Source of the DNA: Apostichopus japonicus
Lineage: Eukaryota > Echinodermata > Holothuroidea > Aspidochirotida > Stichopodidae
DNA: 60,000 nucleotides
Assembly: GCF_037975245.1 (NCBI RefSeq)
Contig: NC_092573.1
Location: forward strand, 14,716,001 to 14,776,000
Reading direction: 5' to 3'
In this document: piece by piece, positions 1 to 12,339 of the stretch
Layout: each line of letters begins with the position of its first letter
Numbering within the stretch: the stretch's first letter is position 1
The notes under the pieces: generated by a model
The model's database searches: none
Told to the model about the DNA's origin: nothing
Seen by the model: the letters and a program-made list of their open reading frames with translations, nothing else
Made by a program: the position numbers and the translations under genes

Positions 1-3
1 GCG

Positions 4-1018
4 ATGGCAGCCGACGCTAGAAGGGGAACGACCGCAGCGACTTACGATTCCCGTCTGCGGAAGTTCGACCAATGGTGCCGACCGAGACAGATACTGCTGC
101 CTGCTGCCTCTGTGACACAGATAGCCGAGTTCCTCCTCTCACTCTTTGGAGAGGGGAAACAAGTCTCCACCATCAGGAATTACAGGTCGGCCATCGCTGC
201 CATCCACCAGGGCTTCCCAGATGGCTCCACACTGAGCAATAACCCGTACATTGCACAGCTCATCAAAGGCATGGCGAATCGTCGCCCACAGATCAGACGG
301 CTAGCCCCCTCCTGGGGACTCTCAGCAGTGTTACATGCCCTGGCAGGACCACCATACGAACCAATGGCTAACGCCTCCCTGGCTGCCCTCACAAAAAAAG
401 ACACTCTTCCTCGTCGCAGTGGCGTCAGCAAGAAGGAGGAGTTGCCTCCACGCCCTATCCACCAAGCAGAATCACATCAGATTTGAGGGCCACGGGGTGA
501 GGATGGTTCCAGACCCGTCATTTATTGCAAAGAACCAGACCTTGACCTTCCTGCCAGGAGACATTTTCATCCCGGAAATTAAGACCATGTCATCAGTAGC
601 CGAGGACAAACGATGGTGTCCAGTCAGGGCACTGAAGTGGTACCTGAGCAAGACAGAGAAGTTAAGACAATCAACTTCTCTCTTCATCATACCACGACCA
701 CCCTACGCAGCGGCCTCCAAAGACACTCTATCCAGGTGGCTAGTAGAGATCATACGCCCGTTCACATCGGGGACCTCCCGACCAAGGGCTCACGACGTCA
801 GAGGGGTCGCGGCCTCTACAGCCCTATTCGCCGGCATCCCGATAGAGGACATACTCAAAGCAGCAGCGTGGAAAACTCCAACTACGTTCGTCGCCTGCTA
901 CTTGACCGACACTTTACACGCCGAAGCGGCATTTGGTAGCGCGGTGATGCGAGGTCCGGTGGGTAACAGGTCCCACCCCTCGGGCCTCCCACCATCTGGC
1001 AGTGCCACTCGGTGCTAA
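4..1018 (+). pseudogene. DIRS tyrosine recombinase, frameshifted
   Basis: The enzyme would catalyse strand exchange to integrate the circular DNA of its element. An N-terminal core-binding segment is read in one frame (4 to about 400), and the catalytic domain continues in another frame to 1018. The switch falls at a run of seven A at about 392-398, where one extra base explains the break. Catalytic marks are an Arg-rich segment (ASARRRSC), the His-x-x-Arg motif in RAHDVRG (His codon about 791) and the candidate nucleophilic Tyr in ACYLTD (about 898). The start is not defined because the sequence is cut by the window edge. Spacing of the motifs fits the DIRS/Ngaro recombinase family. Non-functional as read. 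Confidence 0.85.
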
Positions 1019-1021
1019 GGT

Positions 1022-1109
1022 TGTGAGGAGACAGGTAAGCGAGGAGCGAAGTAAATATTCCAAAACTTACTGGTTTGGATATTTACGAGTGACGAGCTTA
1101 CCTGTCTCC
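1022..1109. repeat. DIRS internal complementary region (family A)
   Basis: Positions 1025-1056 are the reverse complement of a DIRS left terminus (ATTTACTTCGCTCCTCGC as at 6079). Positions 1057-1109 are the reverse complement of this element's right terminus (1691-1743). The two meet at GTAAAT/ATTCC, so the block mirrors a joined right-plus-left end. In DIRS elements this region is taken to template completion of the ends and formation of the circle. The block can also fold on its own, because GAGACAGGTAAGC and GCTTACCTGTCTC face each other within it. Confidence 0.85.
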
Positions 1110-1611
1110 ATTCCCGCCTCCCTCCCCCGAGAGGGTGGTGGGACACAGCCGGACGGAGGAGCGGTCGCTCGACTTGACTCACGACTCCGAGATTCACACC
1201 AGATAGACAGAACCACCATCCACCAGAGAGCCATCAACTATGTCTATCGGTGAGTGTACCTATGTGTTTCCGTATGCGTTTGCGTACATAGTCTTCCACT
1301 TACGTTCTCACCTAAGTTGGTCTAAGGGTAACAAGTGGCGGACCGTAAATCTTTAGGCTCCTTGTTAGTGTAAGGGGTAGTTCCGCCTGCAGGGTTCAGG
1401 AGAGTGTCCCCCCTTCCCGCTGCGCCGGGGAGGGTTACACTCCCCCCTGCTAGGAAGGCGTCAGTGAATTTTTTGTTAGGGGTTCACTTTGGGAAGTTAA
1501 CTCGACGGGGGTCGTTGGGGGTGGCCAGTCCTTGCCACCCCCACTCCCGCGTCCGTGAGGCCACTCTTCAGGAATGGTCTCATGAGAAAGGAGGAGGGAC
1601 CGGAAGGGGGG

Positions 1612-1743
1612 TCCGGTCATAGAGGGCGCACAGTGTTATTTATTTACCAGGACTTTATAGGCACGGTAGAATGAGGTGCTAAGGTTGTGAGGAGACAGGT
1701 AAGCTCGTCACTCGTAAATATCCAAACCAGTAAGTTTTGGAAT
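1612..1743 (+). repeat. DIRS right inverted terminal repeat (family A)
   Basis: Landmarks shared with other copies in the window are, in order, a GCACAGTGTTA-type segment, CACGGTAGAATG, a GTGCTAAGGTTGTG segment, GGAGACAGGTAAGC, and the terminal extension CACTCGTAAATATCC to TTTTGGAAT. The terminal 53 bases are exactly what the ICR at 1057-1109 complements. Flanking DNA starts at 1744. Confidence 0.85.
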
Positions 1744-4202
1744 ATTTGCAAGGTAAGAAAGCCCTGGATGTAATTATGCTTAAACCCCAGTAGATAGTGA
1801 TAGAAACTTCAGTTCCTCTAGAAACAGCATATTAATTACTGCAGTACTCTTTAAAATATGTATCGGTAATAGGAGAAATTAACTGCCAATATCACTTGCA
1901 TATAACACAAAGAATACAGAAATACATAATTCATCTTTCAAGTGTGCCGGTCAGCAAATATGCTTCATGGAGGCTGGCTGTGTTCTCAACTTGCAAATAA
2001 GTACCGGTAAACCTGTACTCATAAATACTATGAAAGCTTTGACGAGTACAGTTCATTACCAGAACCTGATTCAATGTCAGTCAACAGCACAGCTCAATTG
2101 ATGTGTAAGGGTTGGGGGAGGGGGATGGTTGGGGGTGGGGAGAGGGAACTCTGGTAAGGATGGAAGAAAGGAAAAGGCATATCAGGTATGATTTGACAGT
2201 AGCACTTTGTCAAAAGTAGACATTTACAGATACACATAAAGCTTTAGTGTTAACTATGTGTTTTATTATGATACAGTAGCATCTCATTTCATCCAAATTA
2301 GGTGCTGAGTATGAAAGTGTTTTAGCTTGTGGTGCCGGGTGGGGGGGGGGGGGTAGATGGGGAGAGGGATTGAGGTATAGAATGATCCTCATTAGGTCAG
2401 TAATCCTGTATCGCCCCCTCCAACTTTTTATCCTCTTTTTAGAAATAAGAATAAGAAATAATACCTCTATAATCTCCATATCTTTATATTGAATGTATGG
2501 AATATAATCAAGAAGAGAAGAATACTTTGTTGGAAACTGTGATGCTTCTTGTAGCAGTCTGTTGCATTGAACCAAGTAGCAAACCTGTAACATCCTGTGA
2601 TTTCTCTCCTGAGAGCTCTTAAATTGCATGTACAGTAGTCACGTACAGTCACTATTAAAAGCTAACCAAATTGTAAATAGATTACAAAAGAGTTCTGTAA
2701 CAAGTTTGGGTTTGCTGTTGAAAGTAAGTGACACCACTTAGTGTGAATTATTAGTACAATGACATCTAATTCACACTCCACTACACTAAAGAATGCTCTG
2801 AGTGAGGAATATTCTTGCAATTGAAGCCAGTTTCAATAAATATTGGCTGAGTGGACCAAAAACCACCCTCTAATAACGATATATTTAAAAATCGACCTGA
2901 TAGATCAACAGTATGTTTTATATTTACACATTGATAGATAGTCATTTAAGGGTTGAGGCTTAGTGATCACACGTACACGTATGCAAAATATTAATACCAA
3001 AATATGTATAATACTTAAATGACTGAATGGTGTAGTAATTTATGTAGTACTCTCTTCAGATCAAGGGTAGCAATTCATTTCACAATTTCATATGCTTTTG
3101 GTGTTTTGCGTTGTGGATCAAGGATCAATTTTGAAAGCTGCATCCATTGTGCCACAAATTATGCCAGTGTGTTTACTTGACAGTTAGAGCGCAAAGAGTT
3201 GGTACCTTTGAACATAATTCTATACAGTACCCTTAAAACTACCACAATTGCACCAGGAATGAAGAACTCTTTGTAGGACATAGGGTGAACTGCTTTGGAA
3301 TTAAGAGTAGAATTTGAAATGGTTATAAAGTATTTATAAACCGAATAGATAAAATGGTAATACAAAAATAAATATAGAAAAAAAAAATATAGATAAAATA
3401 TAATAATAGATAAAATGGTAATTGATTGCAGAGATTTCATCAGAATTCATCAAAAATGATAAAAAATTCCCCAGCCAATGGAAATTTCATACTTTAGGCT
3501 GGTGCTCCCCAAACTTTTGGACCCACAACCAGGGATCTCCCCGTGAGGACTGATCCAAGACCCACCAGATCCTTATCCCTCAGAAATGATGTTCAGAATG
3601 CACAAAAAAACGCTTGGACCATACCCCTATGGAAACGATGTTAAAAAATAACCGAATAGATCTTTGTCAGCAAGCTTCGGGAGAAAATATTCCACGGCCA
3701 GCTGAAAAGTTTTGGTTTGTTAAATGGTCTTTCCAATGTTTAAATTGAGTAAATCAATGCATGTTCTGGATTGCCAGCTTTATACTACTAAGATGAATAC
3801 TACTTTAATGGTTGCATTCTTGTAGAAGTGTGTACAATTTAGAAGATAGTGGAACTTTGGTCAATGTATTATATAAGGGGATATAGGATGTAAACTTAAG
3901 GATGAAGTGTGAAGTTGTGAACTGTTACAGGTGAGTGGTCCTATAGTCTAAGTGATTAGCATGAGTGGGCAAGGGGAACGGTCAAGTCCATAATCAATTT
4001 GTAGTCAGTCAGGCAGCAATTTTTACCCAAGTTTTAGTTCGGGACCCCGGCCACTTTAAGCCTGTGATGGGGGTTAAATTTGTCCTAGCTACAGTACGTA
4101 AGGCTTCAAGTAATTGGTAAAGATCATTCTTGTTGTATTTGTCTATTAAATGAGACACAGACCCAACCATTGATCTTTGATGTATACAGTATGTGATAGA
4201 GA
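1744..4202. other. Gene-free stretch
   Basis: AT-rich noncoding DNA with many TACAGTA/TACTGTA words and a run of about 14 G near 2340. Short open frames here lack coding character. I see no exon, RNA gene or complete mobile element. Confidence 0.5.
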
Positions 4203-4400
4203 TCCTTGTCATGTACAACGTCCCCCAAACTGCTAAGAAAAATCCGATTCCATTTGGCAGATCTCACAGATTTTTAACATTTAGTATTCACACACTGGAC
4301 AATGTATGCTTGATCAAGTCTAAATGTGACATCATTGAGTCACATGTGTGCTTCAGTTTGCTATGTTTTCCATTATTTAGGATGAAAATTGTAATTTCAA
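4203..4400 (+). repeat. Dispersed repeat, copy 1
   Basis: It matches 31850-32040 in the same order: GCTAAGAAAAATC, ATTCCATTTGGCAGAT, TTAGTATT, TTGATCAAGT, ATGACATCAT-like, CACATGTG and TATGTTTTCC. Copies are diverged, with insertions. Family unknown: no terminal repeats, tail or target duplication are clear. Confidence 0.55.
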
Positions 4401-5930
4401 TGTCAGTTTTCTGTAATGGAGACGGGTTTTGCAAATGACCAAATTATGCTGGCATCGGCGTTTCAATATCAACACTGTTCTATTCACATTCTACTTGGAG
4501 GAAATGAAACGAGAAACAGAAGAAAGTAAAAGGTCTCAGATCCTACGGTTCCAGCTGGGCCAGACGGTCCCCGTTCCTGCGGGATCCGGTGAGACCATTA
4601 TGGGTGGGGGCCAGTGTCTGAACTGGTACGAGTGCATCTGTTGGTTCCCTGGTCCACAGCCTGCAGTCAGTTCTGTTGGGCTTCGTTCGTTTGGCAGTTT
4701 GGCTCAGCCTTTTATAGGGGTGTCTTACCTTTCCCTTTGTCCTTGGGCTGTATCTTTCCCGGTAACCCCCCCACCCGGCCGAAGCAGAAGTCTCTATTTT
4801 CTGCCATTGCAATGGAGTGAAACCAAGACAGATCAGGAAAAGTGCCTTCCTTGTGCAAGAGCGACACTTGTAGGACAAAAGTCATGGTCATCCCGGTGCA
4901 TGGCCGAAACAAGGAACAGTTAATACATCTGATTTGGGTGTGGGAGGCGATACAGTATCTGGAGATATGTTACAGAGCACTGAACACAAATACATCCTTG
5001 TACACACATCCTTTACCTACATGTAGTAACACACATCCTTTACATAACTTGGAACACATTTATTAAATGTATCTATATATTTACAGAACAAGGCAGAAGG
5101 GTCGACTCCCTGTACAACAAACACATAGCAATGAAAGAAGGAAGCACCAACATGTGTAACCCCAAGGCATGTATGTCAAAGGCTAAAACCTAATAAGATA
5201 TGAACTATGGGAACTAGTTCGTAAGAGAAGGCACCTGTCCAAGGAGTATCAAACCCCTAAAGAGTCCTAAAAGTCACCATCATAGGCGGGAAGAACCTGG
5301 GAAAACCCTGCTGTGTAGAAGGAACTAAAGGATGTTTCTCTGATGAGATATTGGACACTTACAAGCTGGGGGGGGAGGGGGGGGAGTGGAAGGGAACCTT
5401 AATGCTGTTTCGTGAAACTGGTACCCACACTAAAAGCATAAGAGAAACTAAGGAGAAACCCGGGAATACTCGAAGTCTTCAAAAATTGCCCAAAATAACA
5501 GGATACTCATCCAATCTTCATTTGGTATTGTTACAAAATATGCACTCACACTTACTGTACCTACAGAAGTGTACAAAAGTTTCCATATGTTTTTTGTGTG
5601 TGTCGGGAATGAGAAAAACAAAAGTACTCTTGTGAAAGGTGGGTGTTGTTGGTACCAAGAAAACTTATCTAGGGCAGAAATGCTCTATTCCCAGATCCCC
5701 AAAAATAAATATGTCATAACAATTTATACCTTTCTTTCTTTGCTTGCTTTCTCCTCACAATTTTAGCACTATCCGTTCACCTGTCCGGAGTGAACAGGCA
5801 AATTGTTTATATTACTGTACACCCTTATTAGGCAGCACAAATGTGTTTAGGTAATGACCATGAAAGTTGTCCCGTGGGAAACCAGTAATGAGATTCAAAT
5901 GGATTACAAAGTCCAAGTAATGCCTCAAAC
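4401..5930. other. Gene-free stretch with a GC-richer block
   Basis: 4540-4920 is clearly richer in GC than its surroundings and is open on both strands, but neither translation resembles a protein I know and no splice signals bound it. It may be an old mobile-element fragment. The remainder is AT-rich with a G-run near 5371. Confidence 0.4.
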
Positions 5931-6230
5931 GTTTGGACAGTGGGTGGTAGAAGGAGAGAGAGGGTCAGTGCCCAGAGGTGACCCATTGGTAAGATACAGT
6001 GCAATTAAGAAGGTTACCAGTTCACTATGAGAAGGTAGAGTGAAGTTAAGTACAATTGCATGGAGACAGGTTAGCTCAATTTACTTCGCTCCTCGCTTAC
6101 CTGTCTCCTCACAACCTCAGCACCTCATTCTACCGTGTCTAGTATGCCCCGGTCGTTGTCCTTCCTTCTCATTCTACCATCCAAAGTGTTCGCACATGCG
6201 TATTCGTAGTGGATACAAAATGTTACGGAA
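5931..6230. mobile_element. Two DIRS terminal repeats joined head to head
   Basis: About 5931-6078 is a decayed terminal repeat reading outward to the right (landmarks GGTTACCAGTTCACT, GGTAGAGTG, GGAGACAGGTTAGCTCA). It abuts a left terminal repeat starting ATTTACTTCGCTCCTCGCTT at about 6079 and reading inward to about 6195-6230. The outer sequences meet with no host DNA between them, and the usual right-terminal extension (CACTCGTAAATATCC...) is missing. This is the order expected of a circle junction, or of two elements inserted end to end. Confidence 0.6.
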
Positions 6231-8559
6231 AGTGCCTGAGATACGTTGGATTCTTACCTTCTATGAGAAAGTTTTGAAATATATACAAGGTATGAAAGAC
6301 GGTAACTTTTCCAGCCCTGACCAGAAACATGACTCCACTTAATACAGTAAGGTACTGTACAAGTCTAAACAATGAACATGACAGTGTGTCCATGCATGTT
6401 CTAAGGGAATTCACCCTGATGCAGCTGCAGGTGACATCACTTTGTATGTACAGTAGTTAACAGGAAACTGCTGTATACAGTTGCACTGACATCATACCAC
6501 CCATTTATTTAGTGGTACACTACCTATTAATACTTTAATTACACAGGATAGGAAATAACATTCTCAGTGTCTGTTTTTTTTTGGGGGGGGAGGGGGGGAA
6601 ACAGATGTCCTTCAAATAAAGTTGCTCTACACAAATCAGTACAATATTGTTGCCTTTCCACAATCAGCTTTCCTCGATCTTTGGAAGGAAATCAATCGGA
6701 AGTTGTCAGCATTCTCAGACAAAATTTGAGAAACGCCACTGTGAACTTGACACATTGACATGTCTACTGCAGTGTCACAGTGCTACTGAGCACAGCGGGT
6801 CCTCCTCATTGTAGAGGTAACTTAAAGGAATAGTACACTACTGTAGATAATTATGTACTGTACTCTGTGCTACTGTGTATGATAGGAGTAGTACAGTAGT
6901 GATGAGCCATGTGTACAGTGCAAATAAAAATTAATCACCTTAAATGTTACTACATTTACTAACTGTAACACTGGACTGTGAAAGCTAGGAAAGATAAGGT
7001 GTCTGCATGAGTTTAACATTAATCTGTAAACTTAGTTTTCTCCACCCATCAAATAAGACTCAGAAATTATGAAACTATACACAGAAACTTAAAAATAGAA
7101 ACTTAAAATGCTTGCAAATTAAAGTGTAAAACTGCATAAATTAGTGGTGACCAAACCAATTTTTTTATGTGTACTGCAGTAGTGTGTACTAGTGTATATT
7201 TATTTATAAGATTCAGCCAACAGGTTACTGCATTCAGCAAGAGGCCAGGTGAGATTTTCTTAGCTAGATATTAAAGTGGTATGTATCCAGGTACAGTATG
7301 TGTGAATATATCATATGGTTATCCAAGCAATGCAAAGAATAGATATATACACAAACCTTTGTAGATCAAAGTTTTGTCATCATGGGCATTTTTATTGCAT
7401 GGCAGTTGTGCCCGAAAGTATGTGAACAACTGGTCTGGTGGTAAACATTGAAGATACATTTCACAGAACATTGAACACACAATACCCTATCCTCCTTTAA
7501 ATGTGTATTAATTGGTCATCCTAGATTGTTGAATTAATAATGAGTGCTTCAAGTGTGGATATCTTTAAAATTGTTTGTATAACATTAAAGCTGCTGAGCA
7601 TGATTTTGGTATCTGTGGAATCGTATGTATTACCGTCTGCTGCAACTCTATATCACAGGACCTGCTGTGTGACATTTGACCCTTTCAACACTCTTCTCTG
7701 GCTATTAATTGGCTCTGAACTTGTTTCCCCATGTGCTGGTGTTTTTGCCATCAGATACTGATTTGGTATTAAAGTTGATGTTTATTTATTAGTATAGTTT
7801 ATTCCACACTGTAACCTAAGAACAGTTGAGTTTGCTATGATCAAGTTTCACATCAGTTTAAATGTACAGTAATGACCAAGAAGTGTTTGACAAATTGCCG
7901 GTCAATCTTAATTTTCTGAATTAAACCTAGATTAAAATCTAGGACTAGGCATTGTACCTCATCGTGGTTAACATGACAGATGTTGTACCTTTTCTATGTA
8001 CTTTTTTTACAACTAATACAAACCTGTCGCTTTGATTTGATTAGGGGTCTACTGGTTGTACTTGGTAGGTTTCATCATTTAGTTGAATTGGGGGTTAATA
8101 CTCCATAGTGCGTGCATAGTATGTGATATCAAAATGGAACAAAGCCCCCAACACTTGTTGCGTGTACGGTAGTTCTACAGCTTTTATCACTGGCTGCATA
8201 CATGTGTATACAGTAGAGAACATTTAAAGCCTGAAAATGGCACAACATTCTCATGTTTCAGTTTTAAGTGAATCTCCAGTGGAGCAGCGTGAACGTTAAA
8301 AAGAGATCTTCCAGTAGGTAGATCTCTATACGTGTTGGAATCTTGGATGACACCAGTTTACGACAAATCTTTTTTTTTTTTATTTCAATGTGTCTGCTTT
8401 GCTTTAAATATTCACAGTAGTGAGCAGTATATTAATTTGTCATGACTCACAATAAATGAGCTGTTATGAAGAAAGTTAGAAAAAAGAAGTAAAAATAGTG
8501 CAAAACGGTTGAGCTATAATGGTAAATTGGATAACCAACCAACGGGAAGGAGTACAGTG
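6231..8559. other. Gene-free stretch
   Basis: AT-rich DNA with many TACTGTA-type words and a G-run near 6580. No convincing exon, RNA gene or element is visible on either strand. Confidence 0.5.
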
Positions 8560-8705
8560 CTCCTCGCTTACCTTTCTCCTCATAACCTCAGCACTCACAT
8601 TCTAACATGTGTAGAGTGAACTGGTATTACCTTTTAACACTGCGCCCTCTTTGACTGGACCCTCGGGCCAATGACCTACCCTCTCATTCTACCACCCAGA
8701 GTTTC
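8560..8705 (+). mobile_element. DIRS left terminal repeat fragment
   Basis: GCTCCTCGCTTACC is followed by TTCTCCTCATAACCTCAGCA, CATTCTAACATGTGTAGA, TTTTAACACTGCGCCCTC and CTCTCATTCTACCACCCA. This is the left-repeat order of family A with scattered substitutions. The first bases of the terminus (ATTTACTTC) are missing. No internal element sequence follows, and no flanking duplication is clear. Confidence 0.75.
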
Positions 8706-10490
8706 TAGAATGTTCGTTTTGTGCTCGGATTTCTATTTGATCCAGTTCTCTGGAACTGTTGTTATCTAGACCTTTTTTTGGTGTTTGGTGTTAGGTGTAT
8801 GGCTGCTTACTTTTTGTAAAATAAATGGCTTCAAGGTCAGGTCTATGTGCACGCCATTGTTTATTATCTTGTCTGGATTTATAAGTTCATATCGCACAAC
8901 CTCGGTTTTATCTTCATAGATCTTCACTACGATCGGAAACAAACTGGGTCATGAAAAGCAGAGTTGAGTTGATTAGTGATCAGACTGCAGGCTTTATGAA
9001 ACCTATTGTTTCAACTTTACATTTTGTTTACACAGTGGCATACTGTATATACTTTGTTGTATATTGTCACAGTATGTTACTAAAAGCTTGTTTTAGCATA
9101 TTTGGTGGTATAACACTGTACTATAACTTCGTTTTTTTGGGGCTTGGATTTGATTTTTGTGGTTTAGCTGTGGTGGTTAGAACCTTATGGTGCCTAACAA
9201 GACTTGAGTGGAAATTGATGTGCAACAAAGCTAAACAGCTTAGTTGTTATTAGAAACAATTGTTCAAAGTAGTTTGTAAAACAAGATTTTCAAGGGGAGC
9301 AATCTGAATGCTACAGTAAATCTTTGGAAAATCATGCAAGGTAAAAACTTACATACTAAAATGAACAAAGTCTACTTTAATAGTTAATATATATACTGTA
9401 TTGTAGCTGAATTACAATGCACAATAATGAGATTGCCAATAAGATTATTGTAAGGTCACTATATATGACACCAATGATAGGTTTAGAGCATCAGTTTACT
9501 ATTTGAATAATGCAAGCAGAGTAATGATCAAGCATTCTGTATGGGATTCCTCTGCAAAATATAGCGATGGCCTATCAAATAGATCACTAAAAAGGCACTG
9601 CAAGTCATTATTAACATCTTTGTAATTAAATAAAAATACAGGAGTCTCTTTTTGCAGCAGTCTTTCTTCTCGGGATCGAGTATTCCAGACTTTTACAAAT
9701 TTTGTTTATAAACAACTCTCCCAGCGTTTGTCTCCAAATGGAATTACTGTAGTTCACTCAGTTGTCTTAAGACATTTCCCTGTGATTTCAATCAACATCC
9801 ACACATGGTACAACAGTCTAAGTAATTGGTATTAAGCTTTTCTCATTTATCGAACAATACATTAATTACACTGGAACCTAATTAGCTGCTTTAACTCGAA
9901 ATGCATATTGCATGTGGCCTAACCCATTCAATTTTCATTGTTAGGGATAATAAAAGTCTAAATTTCAAAAATTAATATCACAGCTAGACCAAGCTTGCAG
10001 AAAGAAAGGTTCTGTTACTGGTCCAACCCCCATCGTGGTTATTTCAGAACTTTTCCTCTTTATTCTAATTTCAGATTAGTACATTGCACAAAATAATTTG
10101 TCATGTTTAATATACATGCGTGGACAACTCATCAAACTAGTTGTAATAAAGTCTGCAATATAAAAGTCACCTGATCATGCATTACCAATGGTAAAAATAA
10201 CCCATCACAGTCACACAACTGAATTATTTTCCAAGGTTATATAATCATTGCAGTGTTAAAACAAAACAATACCAGCTTATATGATATACTGTAGTCCATG
10301 AATGACATCACAGATTAGTGCACCTCAATTACTGTTAACATGCAGTCACCCAAATAAACATGAATATAAGCTATGAAGCTGTAAACTGGAATCCAATGTG
10401 CTTCATTTAACAAACTCAGTTTTTATGTCAATTTTGAATTGTCAGGCTTGTTGCCCCTTTTAATGTTTTTTGTTATTGTGTTCTTTAATA
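8706..10490. other. Gene-free stretch
   Basis: AT-rich noncoding DNA. An open frame at 8951-9253 is T-rich and gives a hydrophobic translation with no family resemblance, so I do not call it a gene. Confidence 0.5.
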
Positions 10491-10493
10491 TAC

Positions 10494-10550
10494 TTAGCTC
10501 CTCGCTTACCTGTCTCCCCACAACCTTAGCACCCTCATTCTGACAATACT
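10494..10550 (+). mobile_element. Short DIRS left-terminus fragment
   Basis: About 55 bases keep TAGCTCCTCGCTTACCTGTC, TCCCCACAACCTTAGCACC and CTCATTCTGAC of a DIRS left end. The rest of the repeat is absent. Confidence 0.7.
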
Positions 10551-10919
10551 CTCCCTTTTCTCCTTACTGTAGCCCTTAGCCTCTTCATACTGTAGGTTCA
10601 GTTATCAACCAGATGAAAACTACCATTACATATAACAGATTGCTTTGTGTGAGAGACATTCACCTGTAGTTACTCAACAAAGATGTGACTTCCTGCTAAT
10701 TGTTATACTAAAATTGTCTTTATGAGCTATGTGACCTAGTATCTTAAAGCCTTTAATAACCATATGAGCAGGGTAAAAGCTGGTTTTATGCTGCACAATG
10801 TTTCAGTGGTCGTTCACTGAAGTCAGTAAGTCAGTGAATCTTAAGTTAGACTCTCCCGCAAGGCATGTAAGTTGACGTTAGTTGCATGATGGCTTTCAGG
10901 CACAAAATTTATTTTTGTA

Positions 10920-11100
10920 ATATTTAATAATAATAGTAATAATAATAATGATAATAATCATAATACAGTAGATCATATAATGCCTCACATAGAAAAATCA
11001 CAAAGTGCTTCACAAGTAAGTTTTGAGAGTTTGAAGGAATTCACACTAGTTTCGGTACAAATATGTGATGGTGTTCCATATTGCTGGAGCTGTCACAGAA
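10920..11100 (-). repeat. Retroposon 3' tail with (AAT)n
   Basis: Read on the minus strand, a GTGAAGCACTTTGTGA-type segment leads to GAGGCATTATAT and then an ATT-rich microsatellite (10928-10966). This 'aagcgctttga ... gcgctatata (ATT)n' layout is common at the 3' ends of invertebrate non-LTR elements and SINEs. The copy at 29100-29233 has the same layout on the plus strand. The 5' part is not recognisable. Confidence 0.4.
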
Positions 11101-11946
11101 AATGACCGGTCACCTTAGTAGGAGAGCGGGAAGGCTGATATTCCGACAGAAGATCCTTTTTTTTTTGGTGCCATGGTTTGTAAAGCCTAATTGTAAGGTA
11201 GAAATGCAATCTTGTATTTCAAACTGTCTAGAATGGGAAGCCAGTGAAGAATTGGTTTGATACGTTCCTGCTTCGAGTAACCAGCCAAGCAACTTTTCGA
11301 TCTCATTTGCCGGTGAGTGATATGCTTTATGTAGACTGTTAAAATCCACTTCTATCAGCCAGATTGTATTTCTTATACTACTGTAAATTTAATTTTTGAG
11401 AAGTGACCCTTGAAATAGTTGCCGGTTCATCAGTTGAAGTAGCTGGACCTCGTAGTCTAATGCACAGACCATTAGCATTAGGTCACTTTCTCAGATGCAA
11501 CACAAAACTGAACTGGAAAACATTTAGACTGTTACAGTCTCAAAGCACATGTGTACAATGTACTGTAGAAGAAATATGTCAGGGACAACATGATGTTTAA
11601 TGTCAGTCTAGGTACTCTATGGCTTTATATGTATAGTTAAAAGAACATGTTTTGGTTGAATTATTAGAATTTAAAATACAATGTAGTAATGTCAATAAGG
11701 CCTGCACAGAGGAAATGATGTCATCATTACTCATTCTAAGCCTTAAAGGAGCATTCTTGAGATTAAGCATATTGTAAAGACAAATATCTTGAAAGAATGG
11801 AATTGTGACTAAAGCTGTCTTCTCTGGCTATGACTAACAAGACTAACGCTTGTGTCCTAAGTATATACTGTAATGTACACATACATTGTGATAGCAAAAT
11901 ATTTATGTGTAAATGAAACAGTAGTGTACTGTCAACAGTAACAGTG
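11101..11946. other. Gene-free stretch
   Basis: No supported gene. Short frames near 11110-11349 (minus) and 11403-11600 (plus) lack splice context and family resemblance. Confidence 0.45.
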
Positions 11947-12141
11947 TATTTATGCATAATGAAACAAAGTTTACATACAGTAACTGTGTTAATAGGTAAC
12001 CAGTTATTCTCTAGCACGGTAGATAGAGGGTGCTAACGTTGTGGGGAGACAGGTAAGCTCATCACTCAAAAATTCTCCAAACCAGTTTTGGCCTATTTAT
12101 GCATAAATAAAACAGTTCAAGTGTACATACAGTACAGTGTA
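11947..12141 (+). mobile_element. DIRS right-terminus fragment between ~46-bp direct repeats
   Basis: Positions 11992-12091 hold CAGTTATTCTCTAGCACGG, GGTGCTAACGTTGTGGGGAG, ACAGGTAAGCTCATCACTC and CCAAACCAGTTTTGG, a decayed family A right end. Immediately left (11947-11990) and right (12094-12141) are related sequences in the same orientation: both begin TATTTATGCATAA and both contain TACATACAGTA. They differ by several substitutions and small gaps, in keeping with the decay of the fragment. This looks like an old insertion inside a long target duplication. Confidence 0.6.
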
Positions 12142-12339
12142 TGCTGACTCAGCTACTGTACAGTACTGTAGTACAAAAGAACATGCTGTGAAATTGGTTC
12201 AGTCCTATGCTGTTCAAATTATTGTAATTACTTTGTTCCTCCCTATACTGTACCTGTTTCTAGAACAATCATTGTTTCTATAAAGATGTAAAACCAATCA
12301 GGGTCTGGCTCAGGTAGTGAGGTTCCTTGCTTCCCAGAT

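Larger units (their letters stand above)
1..1743 (+). mobile_element. DIRS-type tyrosine-recombinase retrotransposon, 3' part (family A)
   Basis: The copy enters from the left window edge and ends at the terminus TAAGTTTTGGAAT (1743). The order is that of DIRS elements: tyrosine recombinase (4-1018), internal complementary region (1022-1109), spacer, right terminal repeat. The reverse transcriptase, RNase H and left repeat must lie left of the window. The spacer 1110-1600 resembles 25913-26340 of the second copy, so the two copies are related, but their termini differ: GCTAAGGTTGTGAGGAGACA here, GCATAGGTTGTGGGGAGACA there. DIRS elements replicate through RNA and are thought to integrate a circular DNA with the recombinase instead of a DDE integrase. 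The copy looks inactive because the recombinase frame is broken. Confidence 0.88.

Noticed and set aside
4429-4923. 164-codon plus-strand and 111-codon minus-strand frames
   Set aside because: Both strands are open because the block is GC-richer. Neither translation has a recognisable motif or splice context.
8951-9253. 100-codon hydrophobic frame
   Set aside because: The T-rich strand yields Phe/Leu/Val by composition. No signal, splice site or homology is visible.
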